Of a stretch of 64,000 bases of DNA, positions 36,001 to 45,027 are shown piece after piece. The first letter of the stretch is position 1, and each line of letters begins with the position of its first letter. Below the pieces are notes generated by a model that was not told where the DNA came from, searched no databases, and worked only from the letters and a program-made list of their open reading frames with translations. Both the position numbers and the translations under genes were made by a program. This DNA comes from Bin80 sp965116685 (lineage in GTDB: Bacteria > Bacteroidota > Rhodothermia > Rhodothermales > Bin80), in NCBI GenBank assembly GCA_965116685.1, contig OZ220707.1, forward strand, positions 1,178,001-1,242,000, given 5' to 3'.

Positions 36001-37242
36001 ATTTCCGGTTAAGGCATTCAGGGCGGCAGCGGAAGGCCAGTCAGAGTTAAGATGAATTTGTTGTTCAAGTTTCGCGAGTAGTTTATTTCGCTCAATGGGG
36101 CTAAAACCTCTGGTATCTCCATTGAAGGCAACAGTACTCGGATCTACCTGAATCAGAATTTCTCTCGCTTGATCGTTCAGCGCAGCGAGCCATGCGGCAA
36201 GTCCTCTTAGATCAGGCAAGAAAGCTCCATTGTGCTCCATGAGGAGGGCGAGGGCACGCCGGATCCTTAGGCCATTCTGGATTTCTTTATTCAAATAGCG
36301 GGCTCCGAGGAATTCGGCCACAAGACGGTGGATTGGAATTTTGGAGCGGGGAGAACCTTCAAAGATCCTTGAATCAAAAGCTTCCTGAAGGGACAGATCT
36401 TGATGGCATTCCAAATCACGCATAGATAGAATGTCGGAGTCATCCGTATCATCCCTTGCCCAGCCAATCTTATTTGCGATCAGCATATATGCAGAAAGCT
36501 TCCCGGCTGCAGTTAAGATTCCTTCCCGGGATTGCAATGAAGCGGATGAATGGGCATCACGATGTTCATTGTTTCGTTCTCGGACGAGTTCCCGGCAGGC
36601 GTTTTCAAGCATTTTCAATTGACTATCAGGCCAGTCTTCTGCTTTGATGGACGTTAGCAGGAAGTCAAGCAATTGCGGATTCCCGAGCAGGGCATCCATG
36701 CCATATTCATGAGCTCGCTGAATGAAGGTATTTGCATCTTGTCCCTGTTGAGAGACGATCTCCCGAATGTCGTCGTAATTCAGCGGGTTCAATTGGAGTA
36801 CTGGAATTTCTTTAGAGCCTAAAAGCGAACCAAGCTCTTCCCTGTCACGAGAGCCTAACCAATTGGCAGAGCGGCAGGACAAACGAAATTTGGGGGTTCC
36901 CAATGCTCCCAGACCATAGATGATTTTGTCCAGTACTTCTCTCGGATCTCCTCCACCAACACGCATCTCATCAAGTCCATCGATGAAGATTGTTTTTGTT
37001 CGCCATTCTGGGTGGTGGTCCAAATTGGACCGGATAAATCTCCGGGCAGAAATACAATGTACACCCTCAATCCTATGAGTCGCAGCAGCAAACTCTGTGC
37101 TCTTACCCATCCCTGGTTCTCCCAAAAGAACATAACCGCGATCAGAATCAAAGTCTTGTAGTGATAGTCCGCCTTGCCCAAAACGCTGATCGTTTTGGGG
37201 TCCAATCAGGCTGACAGTACGTGATATGGGCTGCATGATCAA
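33052..37242 (-). CDS. NACHT-like STAND ATPase with C-terminal PD-(D/E)XK motif
   Basis: A 1396-aa protein. An N-terminal P-loop NTPase has Walker A GEPGMGKST (residues 41-49) and NACHT-type Walker B IFIDGLDEM (85-93), followed by RLSCRSANW as sensor. HRLVAEFLGARYL near residue 305 is a typical STAND post-ATPase patch. A long helical region, probably repeats, fills the middle, with a lysine/glutamine coiled coil at about 765-815. The C-terminus has DDRRADVRISYG and IPIEIKKNS (about 1283-1306), a D...E-x-K nuclease core. This layout recalls bacterial NACHT/Avs-type antiphage sensors. The start is TTG 37242 or, more likely, ATG 37236, just after the upstream ATPase gene. Confidence 0.75.
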   Translation of the reverse strand: MIMQPISRTVSLIGPQNDQRFGQGGLSLQDFDSDRGYVLLGEPGMGKSTEFAAATHRIEGVHCISARRFIRSNLDHHPEWRTKTIFIDGLDEMRVGGGDPREVLDKIIYGLGALGTPKFRLSCRSANWLGSRDREELGSLLGSKEIPVLQLNPLNYDDIREIVSQQGQDANTFIQRAHEYGMDALLGNPQLLDFLLTSIKAEDWPDSQLKMLENACRELVRERNNEHRDAHSSASLQSREGILTAAGKLSAYMLIANKIGWARDDTDDSDILSMRDLECHQDLSLQEAFDSRIFEGSPRSKIPIHRLVAEFLGARYLNKEIQNGLRIRRALALLMEHNGAFLPDLRGLAAWLAALNDQAREILIQVDPSTVAFNGDTRGFSPIERNKLLAKLEQQIHLNSDWPSAAALNALTGNEGIPIIQDLTNSPERSKNRQTLVYLLLRGFSQMYFHTGGSDWEADHEILMNIVRDHSWQSNVRCEALGALSRMLHHIPQRSTLLRGILEELQEKHISDEKHDLQGTLLYLMYPHELRSAEVWDYLVAGSATDHWSAYQNFFANLVDRSNKKQIKELLDSLCDHASEAIPKLEDHGLSDIVIQLLARGLELFGDELDTPELYRWFELVEFDDTLPQLTAVHTSRPSFSQHDEANSVICDWLNQHESVQYSLIEHGLLIEEAKIGSEFLIETIALKFVGRSVPEGFRLWCLERAAQLWDSNQNLARELASWSILTQEGWEPPPSDEEIISAVSDIPGLIQWNDQRLKNRAQAELKTIEIKKKQKEIQGVYQKQKQEKLEILRQQQTELAKGQCMPVILDELAHRYFDNPNTNENNPQTCLKAYFEGDEGLVQAILAGFRSLLNRDDLPDLDQITQLHEGDERSYFALPFLAGIEEAYKASNDLSHLSETGIRRALGFYLITELPRQRYFFTNHFDNHDKFPTWYEQALICYPEAVADALVSVHNANVRSKNPPNTHMYKMAFDPDYAHVAKIAVHRMFTVFPSRCSARKLESLRVVLWSGILNNGMPARALQSIISKRLNRKRMDIGQQAQWLSAGLFADRNIYIPMLTDFVSTGEEIRMHHVIDFLVPTGHGPLILQNIDKWNSDEIRQLIQTFGSRIHPPAFREHAGFLSDEQRVSREFQPLLTGWIGELIQRTCDDARKNLDILASDASISAWKREIVLAQEKQARHRRAAKHSDLSLEQIQKTLNSGAPANAADLVGLTLDALEKLTNDIRNGPTSAWRQYWDWGQNPRRPSRPKPENDCRNTLLSHLATELEKYQVDAQPEGHYADDRRADVRISYGSNLAIPIEIKKNSHIDLWRGITEQLVPKYTRDPKSDGYGIYLVFWFGADSMRVVSPDGDIPQEPTELKDLLKKRLDPELSKRIHVVIIDVALSGRFIENESP

Positions 37243-37244
37243 AT

Positions 37245-38525
37245 TCAGAGATATTCAATCCATTCGTCGGTGGTCAGCGACAAAAACTCGTTGAACGGAA
37301 AACCGCTTGGACCCACTATCATTGTTTTGGCGTGCGGAAAGCGATCTCTAAATGCGTCTAATCCACGGTGTGCCTGTTTCTTACCGCTCTTAACCTCCAC
37401 ACCAACGAGATGAGGACCGCGTGAGATGACGAAATCAACCTCATGCTTACCACTCTTGTCACGCCAATAATGAATTCGGGTTGCAGTATTCCGCGTATTA
37501 CATAAATGGGCGCCCACTGCGCTCTCCACAACGCGGCCCCAAAAGGGCCGGTCGATTTGTGCCTCCTTAAACGAATAACCGGACGGTGCCGTCATAAGTG
37601 CCGCGTTTAGAACATTAAACTTGGGACGAGAGGCTATGCCTGAGTGTGGAGCTGGGGTATATCGGAATAGAGTAGTAGTTAGACCTGCATCAGAAAGCAA
37701 GTTCAGGTAATGTTTAACCGTTGTTGCATTGCCTTTGTCGTGGAGTAGACCTAAGAGCTTGTTATATGCCATGATCCGGCCAGAATAGCTGGGTGCGATA
37801 TCTATTAATTGGCGCATCAAGGCGGGTTTCTTTATTTGTTTAAGCGATACGATGTCCCGGCCAATAACAGAACCTACGATTGTCTTTGTGATGTACTCTC
37901 GCCAATAATCAAACCGCGATTTCTCCGATTCGTCGGGCCAAGAGGCAGGATAGCCACCATAAAACATAAATTGCTCAGCTGTCAGACCGAATACCTTTGC
38001 CATTTCTTGAAGCGACCAGTGTTTGACTGATAGTTCACGGAAACGACCTGTGAGACTTTCATTACGGCCAACAAGCATCTGCCAGACAGCTGATCCTAAG
38101 ATTACCACATGGAGGGGATAGCCCTCTCGACGGTCTCTGTCCCATAGCCCCTTGACGTAATTTGACCACTCTGGGATGAGTTGAATTTCATCCAAAAACA
38201 AAACCTGTCCCCGGGGTGATTTTAGCGAAGCCTCACGGGCATTCTCCCATATGTCCACAAGAGTCTTTGGATTTGCAAATTTTTCAATCTGTGCGGTATC
38301 AATGACGTTTGCATCTCTGGGCCAATCCGGCTTATTTAAACGTGGATCGTCAAAGGAAATATACCGACACGTAAACCCTAATTCTATCAACTGCTGACGG
38401 GCTTGGAGAGCAATGGTCGTTTTGCCAACTTGACGAGGACCAATAATGGCGATAATCCGCATGTCCGAGCTACTTGATATAAACTCTATCAAGCGATTAA
38501 CATGTGTGCGATGGAAGGTATGCAT
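37245..38525 (-). CDS. AAA_14/DUF4143 ATPase
   Basis: A 426-aa protein of the family of paired AAA_14 and DUF4143 domains. Walker A is GPRQVGKTT (residues 29-37), Walker B is VLFLDEIQLIPEW (about 108-120), and SLTGRFRELSVKHWSL is the usual AAA_14 segment. The C-terminal DUF4143 part contains HYWRDKSGKHEVDFVI and LVGVEVKSGKK, a D...E-x-K core. Family members are widespread and mostly uncharacterised. Its stop lies only 2-8 bp from the start of the 1396-aa ATPase, so the two are almost certainly cotranscribed, which is less usual for this normally solitary gene. Confidence 0.85.
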   Translation of the reverse strand: MHTFHRTHVNRLIEFISSSSDMRIIAIIGPRQVGKTTIALQARQQLIELGFTCRYISFDDPRLNKPDWPRDANVIDTAQIEKFANPKTLVDIWENAREASLKSPRGQVLFLDEIQLIPEWSNYVKGLWDRDRREGYPLHVVILGSAVWQMLVGRNESLTGRFRELSVKHWSLQEMAKVFGLTAEQFMFYGGYPASWPDESEKSRFDYWREYITKTIVGSVIGRDIVSLKQIKKPALMRQLIDIAPSYSGRIMAYNKLLGLLHDKGNATTVKHYLNLLSDAGLTTTLFRYTPAPHSGIASRPKFNVLNAALMTAPSGYSFKEAQIDRPFWGRVVESAVGAHLCNTRNTATRIHYWRDKSGKHEVDFVISRGPHLVGVEVKSGKKQAHRGLDAFRDRFPHAKTMIVGPSGFPFNEFLSLTTDEWIEYL

Positions 38526-38661
38526 GTAAGGTACTCAACTTTATAAATTTATATACCATAGTATCTTTTTATATGTTCCATCCCAAAAGGATTCATAAAA
38601 TATCATCCCTAATCCCCATGAGGTGGTAATGAGATTCGAAAAAAGGAAAGGCGACACTGGA

Positions 38662-38695
38662 CAAAAAAAATCCCATACCCCTCAAGGGATATGGG
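38662..38695 (-). terminator. Terminator of the WG-repeat gene
   Basis: On the minus strand, CCCATATCCC pairs with GGGGTATGGG and is followed by eight T (read as A at 38663-38670). The remaining gap 38526-38740 should also hold the promoter of the minus-strand ATPase operon; I see no gene there. Confidence 0.7.
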
Positions 38696-38740
38696 AAACG
38701 GATGAAAGCATCAACCCTTCTTCTCTATCTCAGCGATCAA

Positions 38741-39787
38741 TTACGGGTCGTTCTCTCGCCATACGAAAATTCCTGTAGTGTCAATATATCCTGACCGCCC
38801 TTCCAGGGTGACCCAGGCGAGTCCCCGATCAAATGAAGCGGCTTTCTCGTGTCGCGGCGGAATGACCATGGTTCCTGTCGAATCAATGAATCCATACCCA
38901 TCCCCCGTTAATACCAGTGCCCGCCCATTCGAAAAATCATCCGCCCTCTGGTAACCCGGCTCAACAACGACTTCACCCGCACGGTCAATGAACCCCCACA
39001 AACCTCCTTCGCTCACCCGAGCCCGGTTTTCTTTGAAGGAAAAAATCTGCTCGTAGTCCAGTTCCAATATAAATGTCCCTGTAGAATCAATGAATCCACG
39101 CTTTCTGCCCTTACGAGCGAGAGCAAGGCCTTCCGATGGATTCCGCATAGAATGAAATTCCGGCTCAACAATCCATGACCCGGTTCGGTCAAGTAATCCC
39201 CAGCGCGTATTAATGCTCACTACGAAAACCTTCCGAACCACTTCGACCGCTGCCATCGCGTCAGAGAATGGCAGTGCACGGACGAATTTATCCGGCACAA
39301 CCATTTCACCCTCCTGGTCAATATATCCCCACTTGGGCTCAAGCCCCGCAACCGTACCGGACTGTACCCGCACCGGAGCCAACCCGTCACTGAAATCCAG
39401 TGCTGCAGTGAAAAATTCATCCGTGATCGGCGCCCCACTCCGGTCAATAAAGCTCCAGTACTGGCCCGACTGAACACGCGCAATGCCATTCGAAAATGGG
39501 AAAACAGATGAGAACTGCGGAGCAATGTGTACCGAGTCCTCCCTATCAATAAACCCCCAGAAATAGCCGGATCTTACCGCAGCGAGCCCTTCGGATGATA
39601 CTTTTGCCCCGCTATACTTCGGCTCAATAATGACTTCGCCGCTGTTGTTAATAAACCCAAATTGGCCATCCTCCAGGATTGGATACATGGTGTTCTCCTG
39701 GCCATAAGCCAAATGGTCGAACACCATTACGCAGCCGAGCAGTGCGTAGATGGCGAATCTACCGCGCCGGGACGAGAGCAAATGCAT
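38741..39787 (-). CDS. WG-repeat exported protein
   Basis: A 348-aa protein with an N-terminal hydrophobic signal (FAIYALLGCVMVFDHLAYG). About seven repeats of roughly 45 residues follow, each with a W/F-G-F/Y-I-D core (GFINNSGEVIIEPKYSGA, WGFIDREDSV, WGYIDQEGEMVVPDKF, YGFIDSTGTMVIPPRH). WG repeats form beta-propeller-like surfaces; the partner is unknown. The start ATG at 39787 lies inside the 3' end of panC, so the two are probably cotranscribed. Confidence 0.85.
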   Translation of the reverse strand: MHLLSSRRGRFAIYALLGCVMVFDHLAYGQENTMYPILEDGQFGFINNSGEVIIEPKYSGAKVSSEGLAAVRSGYFWGFIDREDSVHIAPQFSSVFPFSNGIARVQSGQYWSFIDRSGAPITDEFFTAALDFSDGLAPVRVQSGTVAGLEPKWGYIDQEGEMVVPDKFVRALPFSDAMAAVEVVRKVFVVSINTRWGLLDRTGSWIVEPEFHSMRNPSEGLALARKGRKRGFIDSTGTFILELDYEQIFSFKENRARVSEGGLWGFIDRAGEVVVEPGYQRADDFSNGRALVLTGDGYGFIDSTGTMVIPPRHEKAASFDRGLAWVTLEGRSGYIDTTGIFVWRENDP

Positions 39788-40661
39788 TATCAATTAGACG
39801 AATATGCCGAAAATACACCGCAACTGCGACAATCACCTCCATGCCCGGCGTGAATTGTTCAACCGGCTCTAGTCTACTGGCCGTCACGATCTCTGCATAC
39901 TGCAGTTTTGCTTGTGGCACAGAGTGAACCATCTCCTGAATCAAACCGGTTACGGCCATCGGACTTTCTTCCCCATCTTCAATCATCCGGGTTGCCGAGT
40001 TGATGGCCTTCGAAATTACACTTGCCTGACTACGCTCGTCTGCAGTGAGGTATTTGTTACGTGAAGAATACGCCAGACCATTGGGTTCTCGGACGGTTTC
40101 TCCCCCAATAATTTTAATGTCCAATGCCAAATCTTGAACCATCCGCTTCAGCAGGATATACTGCTGAATGTCCTTGAGTCCAAACACACCGATATGCGGC
40201 TTGCACGCAGCAAACAGCTTCATGACCACCGTCAGGACTCCTCTAAAATGGCCCGATCTGTATTTTCCACACAGTTGCTGCGACATTTCCGGGCAAGTCA
40301 CCCATACGCACTGTTGGTCAGATCCCTCGGGATAAAGCGTTGCTTCGCTGGGAGCAAAGATGGTACTGACCCCACCGACTTCTTCCAGTAATTCACAATC
40401 TCTCTGAAAATCACGCGGATAGGCTTCAAAATCTTCACTAGGTCCAAACTGGGTCGGGTTGACAAAAATAGATACTGTAACATGATCTGCTTCAGCTTTT
40501 GCACACCGTACCAGGGATAAATGTCCCTCATGCAGGCTACCCATGGTTGGAACCAATGCCAATACGCGCCCTTCCATACGCTGTTGGTCGGCGTGCGTCT
40601 GCATTTCTGCAACTGTCCGAATGATCTTCACGGATCCCTTGGAATTTGTTTTTGAATTCAC
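39759..40661 (-). CDS. panC: Pantoate-beta-alanine ligase
   Basis: Makes pantothenate from pantoate and beta-alanine with ATP. In 300 aa, VPTMGSLHEGHLSLV holds the HxGH nucleotide motif, SIFVNPTQFGPSEDF the pantoate site, GVFGLKDIQQ the lysine block, and the second ATP loop is NGLAYSSRNKYL. The start is uncertain: GTG at 40661, or GTG near 40631, which would give a more usual length. The end overlaps the WG-repeat gene. Confidence 0.93.
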   Translation of the reverse strand: MNSKTNSKGSVKIIRTVAEMQTHADQQRMEGRVLALVPTMGSLHEGHLSLVRCAKAEADHVTVSIFVNPTQFGPSEDFEAYPRDFQRDCELLEEVGGVSTIFAPSEATLYPEGSDQQCVWVTCPEMSQQLCGKYRSGHFRGVLTVVMKLFAACKPHIGVFGLKDIQQYILLKRMVQDLALDIKIIGGETVREPNGLAYSSRNKYLTADERSQASVISKAINSATRMIEDGEESPMAVTGLIQEMVHSVPQAKLQYAEIVTASRLEPVEQFTPGMEVIVAVAVYFRHIRLIDNAFALVPAR

Positions 40662-40721
40662 ATATTACAACAAGGCGTAGAATTCGTTTATATTGTCCTG
40701 ATTGTAGCCATTAATCAACAC

Positions 40722-42116
40722 ATGATGAGTGACTTTCGAATTGAAAAAGATTCTCTGGGAGAAGTCCATGTCCCTTCCGATGCAATCTATGGGGCGCAGA
40801 CCCAGCGGGCTGTAGATAACTTCCCAATCAGCGGACAACGCATGCCTCGTGCATTCATCCGGGCACTAGGGCAAATCAAACGTGCTGCAGCAAAGGCGAA
40901 CGCAGATACGGGTATGCTGGACAGATCTGTGGCTGATGCCATCAGTAAATCGGCGAAGGTTGTGATTGCTGGCCACCTTGACGAGCAGTTTCCAATTGAT
41001 GTGTACCAGACGGGAAGTGGTACCTCCAGTAATATGAATGCAAACGAGGTCATCGCCCGGCTGGCCACCGAAATGCTCGCAGATCAAAGCGTTCATCCCA
41101 ATGATCAGGTGAACATGTGTCAGTCCTCTAATGATGTGATTCCCACTTCTATACAGGTTGCTGCCGCTTGTGAGATCGAAGATCATCTCATACCCGCTCT
41201 CACCCGACTAGAGCATGCATTGCAAGAAAAAAGCCGGGACTTTGATGATGTGGTCAAGAGTGCACGCACCCATCTCATGGACGCGACTCCCATCACGATG
41301 GGGCAGGAATTCGGCGGTTATGCCATGCAAGTGACACGCGGAATCAGTCGTATCCGGGTGGGACAGTCTGAACTATGTGAGGTGCCCTTGGGGGGGACGG
41401 CAACCGGCTCTGGCATTAATCGTCATTTGGAATTCCCCGAACGGACACTCGCCTATGTCAGCAAAGCAACCGGAGTTACCTTTCGGGAAGCTGAGGACCA
41501 CTTTGAAGCCCAGTCTGCACGAGATGCCGTTGTGTCCGCGTCCGGCGCACTCAATACTGTCGCGGTTTCGTTGATGAAGATCGCGAACGACATCCGAATC
41601 CTCTCAAGCGGCCCTACCAGCGGTATCTCCGAAATTTCCCTGAAACCCCTCCAGCCCGGTTCTTCGATCATGCCGGGGAAAGTGAACCCCGTGCTCTGTG
41701 AAGCGATGATGATGGTCTGTGCACGGGTAATGGGTAATCATACAACCCTGACGGTTTGCGGGCAACACGGAAACTTGGAATTGAACGTGATGATGCCGGT
41801 TATGGCCGTCACACTTTTGGAGAGTATCGAACTGCTTGCCGGTGCGAGCAACGCATTTGTTGATAAATGTCTGTCCGGCCTGGAAGCCAACCGCGAACGA
41901 TGCCAGGAGCTTTTGGAATTGAACCCATCCCTGGCTACCGCACTCAACAGTGCCATTGGATATGACATGGCAGCCAAGATTGCCAAAGAGGCGGTCGCTT
42001 CCGGGCGCACTGTGCGGGAGGTCGTTCTCGAGATGAATATCCTGGACGAAAAGGCACTTGATGCGCTACTTGATGTGCGCAATATGACACAACCGGGTAT
42101 TCCTGGCAGTCAATAA
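40722..42116 (+). CDS. fumC: Fumarate hydratase class II
   Basis: TCA-cycle enzyme that hydrates fumarate to malate. The 464-aa protein shows YGAQTQRAVDNFPIS, GSGTSSNMNANEVIA, the SSNDVIPTS block, ARTHLMDATPITMGQE, and the superfamily signature GSSIMPGKVNPV. This is the heat-stable, iron-independent class. ATG at 40722 or 40725 may be used. It is divergent from panC by 60 bp and followed by a hairpin terminator. Confidence 0.95.
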   Translation: MMSDFRIEKDSLGEVHVPSDAIYGAQTQRAVDNFPISGQRMPRAFIRALGQIKRAAAKANADTGMLDRSVADAISKSAKVVIAGHLDEQFPIDVYQTGSGTSSNMNANEVIARLATEMLADQSVHPNDQVNMCQSSNDVIPTSIQVAAACEIEDHLIPALTRLEHALQEKSRDFDDVVKSARTHLMDATPITMGQEFGGYAMQVTRGISRIRVGQSELCEVPLGGTATGSGINRHLEFPERTLAYVSKATGVTFREAEDHFEAQSARDAVVSASGALNTVAVSLMKIANDIRILSSGPTSGISEISLKPLQPGSSIMPGKVNPVLCEAMMMVCARVMGNHTTLTVCGQHGNLELNVMMPVMAVTLLESIELLAGASNAFVDKCLSGLEANRERCQELLELNPSLATALNSAIGYDMAAKIAKEAVASGRTVREVVLEMNILDEKALDALLDVRNMTQPGIPGSQ

Positions 42117-42120
42117 TACT

Positions 42121-42150
42121 ACGGGCGGGCTTTGGCCCGTTGTTTGCATT
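42121..42150 (+). terminator. fumC terminator
   Basis: ACGGGC (42121-42126) pairs with GCCCGT (42135-42140), followed by the T-rich TGTTTGCATT. Confidence 0.5.
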
Positions 42151-42193
42151 TTACCTACATTTACAATCACATTCTAACATCTTACTGAGTCCC

Positions 42194-43744
42194 ATGAACA
42201 AGATTCGTGTTCTTCCAACGATCATTCTTACCGTCAGCGTCTTTGTTGCCGGTGTACTTGCGGCTACCCTGGGAGTCAACTTGTTTAACCAAGGACACAA
42301 GGTTGGCACAGATCTACAGGCCAGTAGCTCAGAAATTCTACAGGCTCCTTCAGAAGGTGCCCGCCTGGAATGGGAGGAAGCTTTTATAGATGTTGCGGAG
42401 ACAGTGAACCCTTCCGTAGTGCAGATTCGATCTACGGAGAAACTGGAATTCCAGAACAATAGCAATCCATGGGAAGGCACACCGTTTGAGCAGCTTATGC
42501 CAAATAACGGCCTGCCGGATATCCCGCAGGTCCGCCAAGGGCTCGGCTCGGGTGTCCTGATCCGCTCTGATGGGTACATTGTCACCAATGATCATGTGGT
42601 CGGAAGCGCGGACAAGTTACAGGTCCTACTTTATGATGGCCGCACCCTCACCGCCGAAGTTGTCGGCCGTGACCAGGATTCTGATCTGGCAGTGATCCGG
42701 ATTGATGAGACAGACCTGCCCACGGTCGTACTTGCGCCACCAGGCGATGTACGTGTCGGGCAATGGGTTATGGCCTTCGGGTCACCCTTGGACGAGGCCT
42801 TGGACAATACCGTCACGGCTGGCATCGTGAGTGCAATTGGGCGCACCAGTAACCGGCTCGCCCGAATTAACCTTTACTCTGACTTTATTCAGACAGACGC
42901 AGCCATCAATCGAGGCAATTCAGGAGGTCCCTTGGTCAACATGAGTGGGCAGTTGGTTGGCATCAATTCCGCCATCCTCTCCCCCACGGGCAATAATGCC
43001 GGGATTGGATTCGCGATTCCCGTCTCAATTGTGAGCAATGTTGCAACGCAGCTCATTGATAAGGGGCGTGTGGAGCGTGGATTCCTTGGCATACAGTTCG
43101 ATCGTGTATCACGTTCTCTTTCAACTGCGATAGACGCTCCTCCAGGCTCTGCACAGGTCAGACGGGTAGAAAAAAATACCGCTGCAGATAAGGCTGGTGT
43201 CAAAGCTGGAGACATCATCGCTGGAATTGACGGAGTAGAACTCGCAGACTATCTGCTTTTGAGAGCTACGATCGGAAATAAATCCCCTGGAGATCAGGTT
43301 CTACTTGACATTATCCGGGGAGAAGATCGGATTCAAATTGAGGTCACACTAGGGGCGCTTCCTGAAAATCTTTCGCGGAATGATACGCCAGATGAGGCCA
43401 GGCGCGAAGAGCAGGGAAAACTGGATGAACTTGGGCTCATGCTGCAAAATCTGGACAGAGAAATCCTGGAAGAACGCTTTCTTGTCTCTGAAGAGATTGA
43501 GGGAGTTTGGATTCAGTCAATTGATGAAAGTAGTAAGGCATTTGATGAATCTGACCTGCGCCCCAACGATGTAATCGTTGAAATTAATAAAGAGCCGGTG
43601 AAGGATATTGGCGACTTCAGGCGTGCGTACAGAGACATTGAACCGGGTACGACCTTTCTAGTCAAGGTGCTGCGTGTTCAGCCGACCACCGAGGATACGA
43701 ATGAATTTCTACCTCTGATGACAGCACTCACGAAGCCTGAGTAG
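42194..43744 (+). CDS. degQ: DegQ/HtrA-type periplasmic serine protease
   Basis: Envelope quality-control protease of 516 aa. The N-terminal helix ILTVSVFVAGVLAATLGV is a signal or anchor. The trypsin-like domain has the catalytic triad: histidine in VTNDHVVG, aspartate in DQDSDLAVIRID, and serine in RGNSGGPLVN. Two PDZ domains follow (from about residue 285, GFLGIQFDRV, and again near 410-500 with NDVIVEINKEPVKD). ATG at 42194 is preferred to the longer frame from 42140 because it places the hydrophobic segment at the N-terminus. Confidence 0.92.
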   Translation: MNKIRVLPTIILTVSVFVAGVLAATLGVNLFNQGHKVGTDLQASSSEILQAPSEGARLEWEEAFIDVAETVNPSVVQIRSTEKLEFQNNSNPWEGTPFEQLMPNNGLPDIPQVRQGLGSGVLIRSDGYIVTNDHVVGSADKLQVLLYDGRTLTAEVVGRDQDSDLAVIRIDETDLPTVVLAPPGDVRVGQWVMAFGSPLDEALDNTVTAGIVSAIGRTSNRLARINLYSDFIQTDAAINRGNSGGPLVNMSGQLVGINSAILSPTGNNAGIGFAIPVSIVSNVATQLIDKGRVERGFLGIQFDRVSRSLSTAIDAPPGSAQVRRVEKNTAADKAGVKAGDIIAGIDGVELADYLLLRATIGNKSPGDQVLLDIIRGEDRIQIEVTLGALPENLSRNDTPDEARREEQGKLDELGLMLQNLDREILEERFLVSEEIEGVWIQSIDESSKAFDESDLRPNDVIVEINKEPVKDIGDFRRAYRDIEPGTTFLVKVLRVQPTTEDTNEFLPLMTALTKPE

Positions 43745-43814
43745 CCAACCTGCCTCTGAAGCAGGCCAAATCAAGTGAACATCTCCTGGGGCCCAGGATC
43801 CTGATTCTGATCGT

Positions 43815-44906
43815 ATGAGCGATACTGCTATACATGTCCAGTTGGATCATGAACGCACATATCCGATTCAGTTTTCCAACCTGCAGACACTGCCGCACCT
43901 ATTAGGTGAGAATGGGCTTCGACGGGGGGCCTGCATCATTGTGACCGATATCAATGTTGCTGCCCTTTACTTGGAAACACTCAGGAGTATCCTCTTGGAA
44001 TCTGGATGGGGAAGATTGATAGAAATTATCCTCCCATCGGGGGAATCATCTAAAAACCCCGAACTGCTACAGCACATCTATGATGAAGCCTTAGGAGCAG
44101 GAATTGATCGCCAAACCCCGGTCCTGGCACTCGGCGGAGGCGTAGTTGGAGATCTGGCGGGCTTTGCAGCCGCTACCCTGCTTCGCAGTCTGCCACTCGT
44201 CCACCTACCAACCTCTTTGATCGCGCAGGTAGACAGCTCCATCGGAGGAAAGACCGGGATTAATCATCCATTGGGTAAAAACCTGATCGGGACATTTTAT
44301 CAGCCAAAACTGGTCCTCACCGACCTGGATCTACTTCAGAGTCTTCCAGAACTGGAATGGAGAAGCGGGCTTGCTGAGGTCGTCAAACATGGCTTGATTA
44401 CGGATCCGAGTTTTGCAGAGGAATTGTCTGCAAACTGGGACCGTATCCTTCGCCGGGATCGAATCACGATCCAGCGCATGATCATACGGGCAGCAGAAAT
44501 CAAAGTAGATGTGGTCAGTGAAGATGAACGTGAAACCTCACGACGAGCCATCCTGAATTTTGGTCACACGTTCGGGCATGCAATTGAGCGGGTTGCAGGG
44601 TACGGAGAATTTACGCATGGGGAGGCAGTTGCCCTGGGAATGCGTGCTGCCACGAAAGTGTCCACAATGCTAAACCCTGATCTACCGTACGAAGCTATCG
44701 ACTCTCTCCTGAAACGATTGCCTGTAAGAAACTCAATCAACCATCTTGATACCGATGAATTGATCCAGGCGATGTACTATGATAAAAAAGTTGAGTCTGG
44801 CAATCTTCGTCTCATTCTCCTTAGAGAGATTGGAAGCGCGTATATCACCAACAAAGCCACCGAAGAACAAATACTCGTGGGATGGAATTCCCTGTTGTAC
44901 CCGTAG
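43815..44906 (+). CDS. aroB: 3-dehydroquinate synthase
   Basis: Second step of the shikimate pathway, DAHP to 3-dehydroquinate, needing NAD and a divalent metal. In 363 aa, ALGGGVVGDLAGFAAA is the NAD loop, PTSLIAQVDSSIGGKTGIN the active-site lid, and EVVKHGLI and LNFGHTFGHAIE carry the metal-binding residues. Length and motif order are normal. A gap of about 120 bp to the sulfatase holds nothing recognisable. Confidence 0.95.
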   Translation: MSDTAIHVQLDHERTYPIQFSNLQTLPHLLGENGLRRGACIIVTDINVAALYLETLRSILLESGWGRLIEIILPSGESSKNPELLQHIYDEALGAGIDRQTPVLALGGGVVGDLAGFAAATLLRSLPLVHLPTSLIAQVDSSIGGKTGINHPLGKNLIGTFYQPKLVLTDLDLLQSLPELEWRSGLAEVVKHGLITDPSFAEELSANWDRILRRDRITIQRMIIRAAEIKVDVVSEDERETSRRAILNFGHTFGHAIERVAGYGEFTHGEAVALGMRAATKVSTMLNPDLPYEAIDSLLKRLPVRNSINHLDTDELIQAMYYDKKVESGNLRLILLREIGSAYITNKATEEQILVGWNSLLYP

Positions 44907-45027
44907 CTTGATGACTCTCTTGGAAAAACAAGGGAATGTCAAGTGGCCGGGGGGAATTTCGCGTGAATGACTTAAATTTTTGCTCCCCAGATTGGGGACT
45001 CCTCTATTTTCGTACACTACCTGGAAT

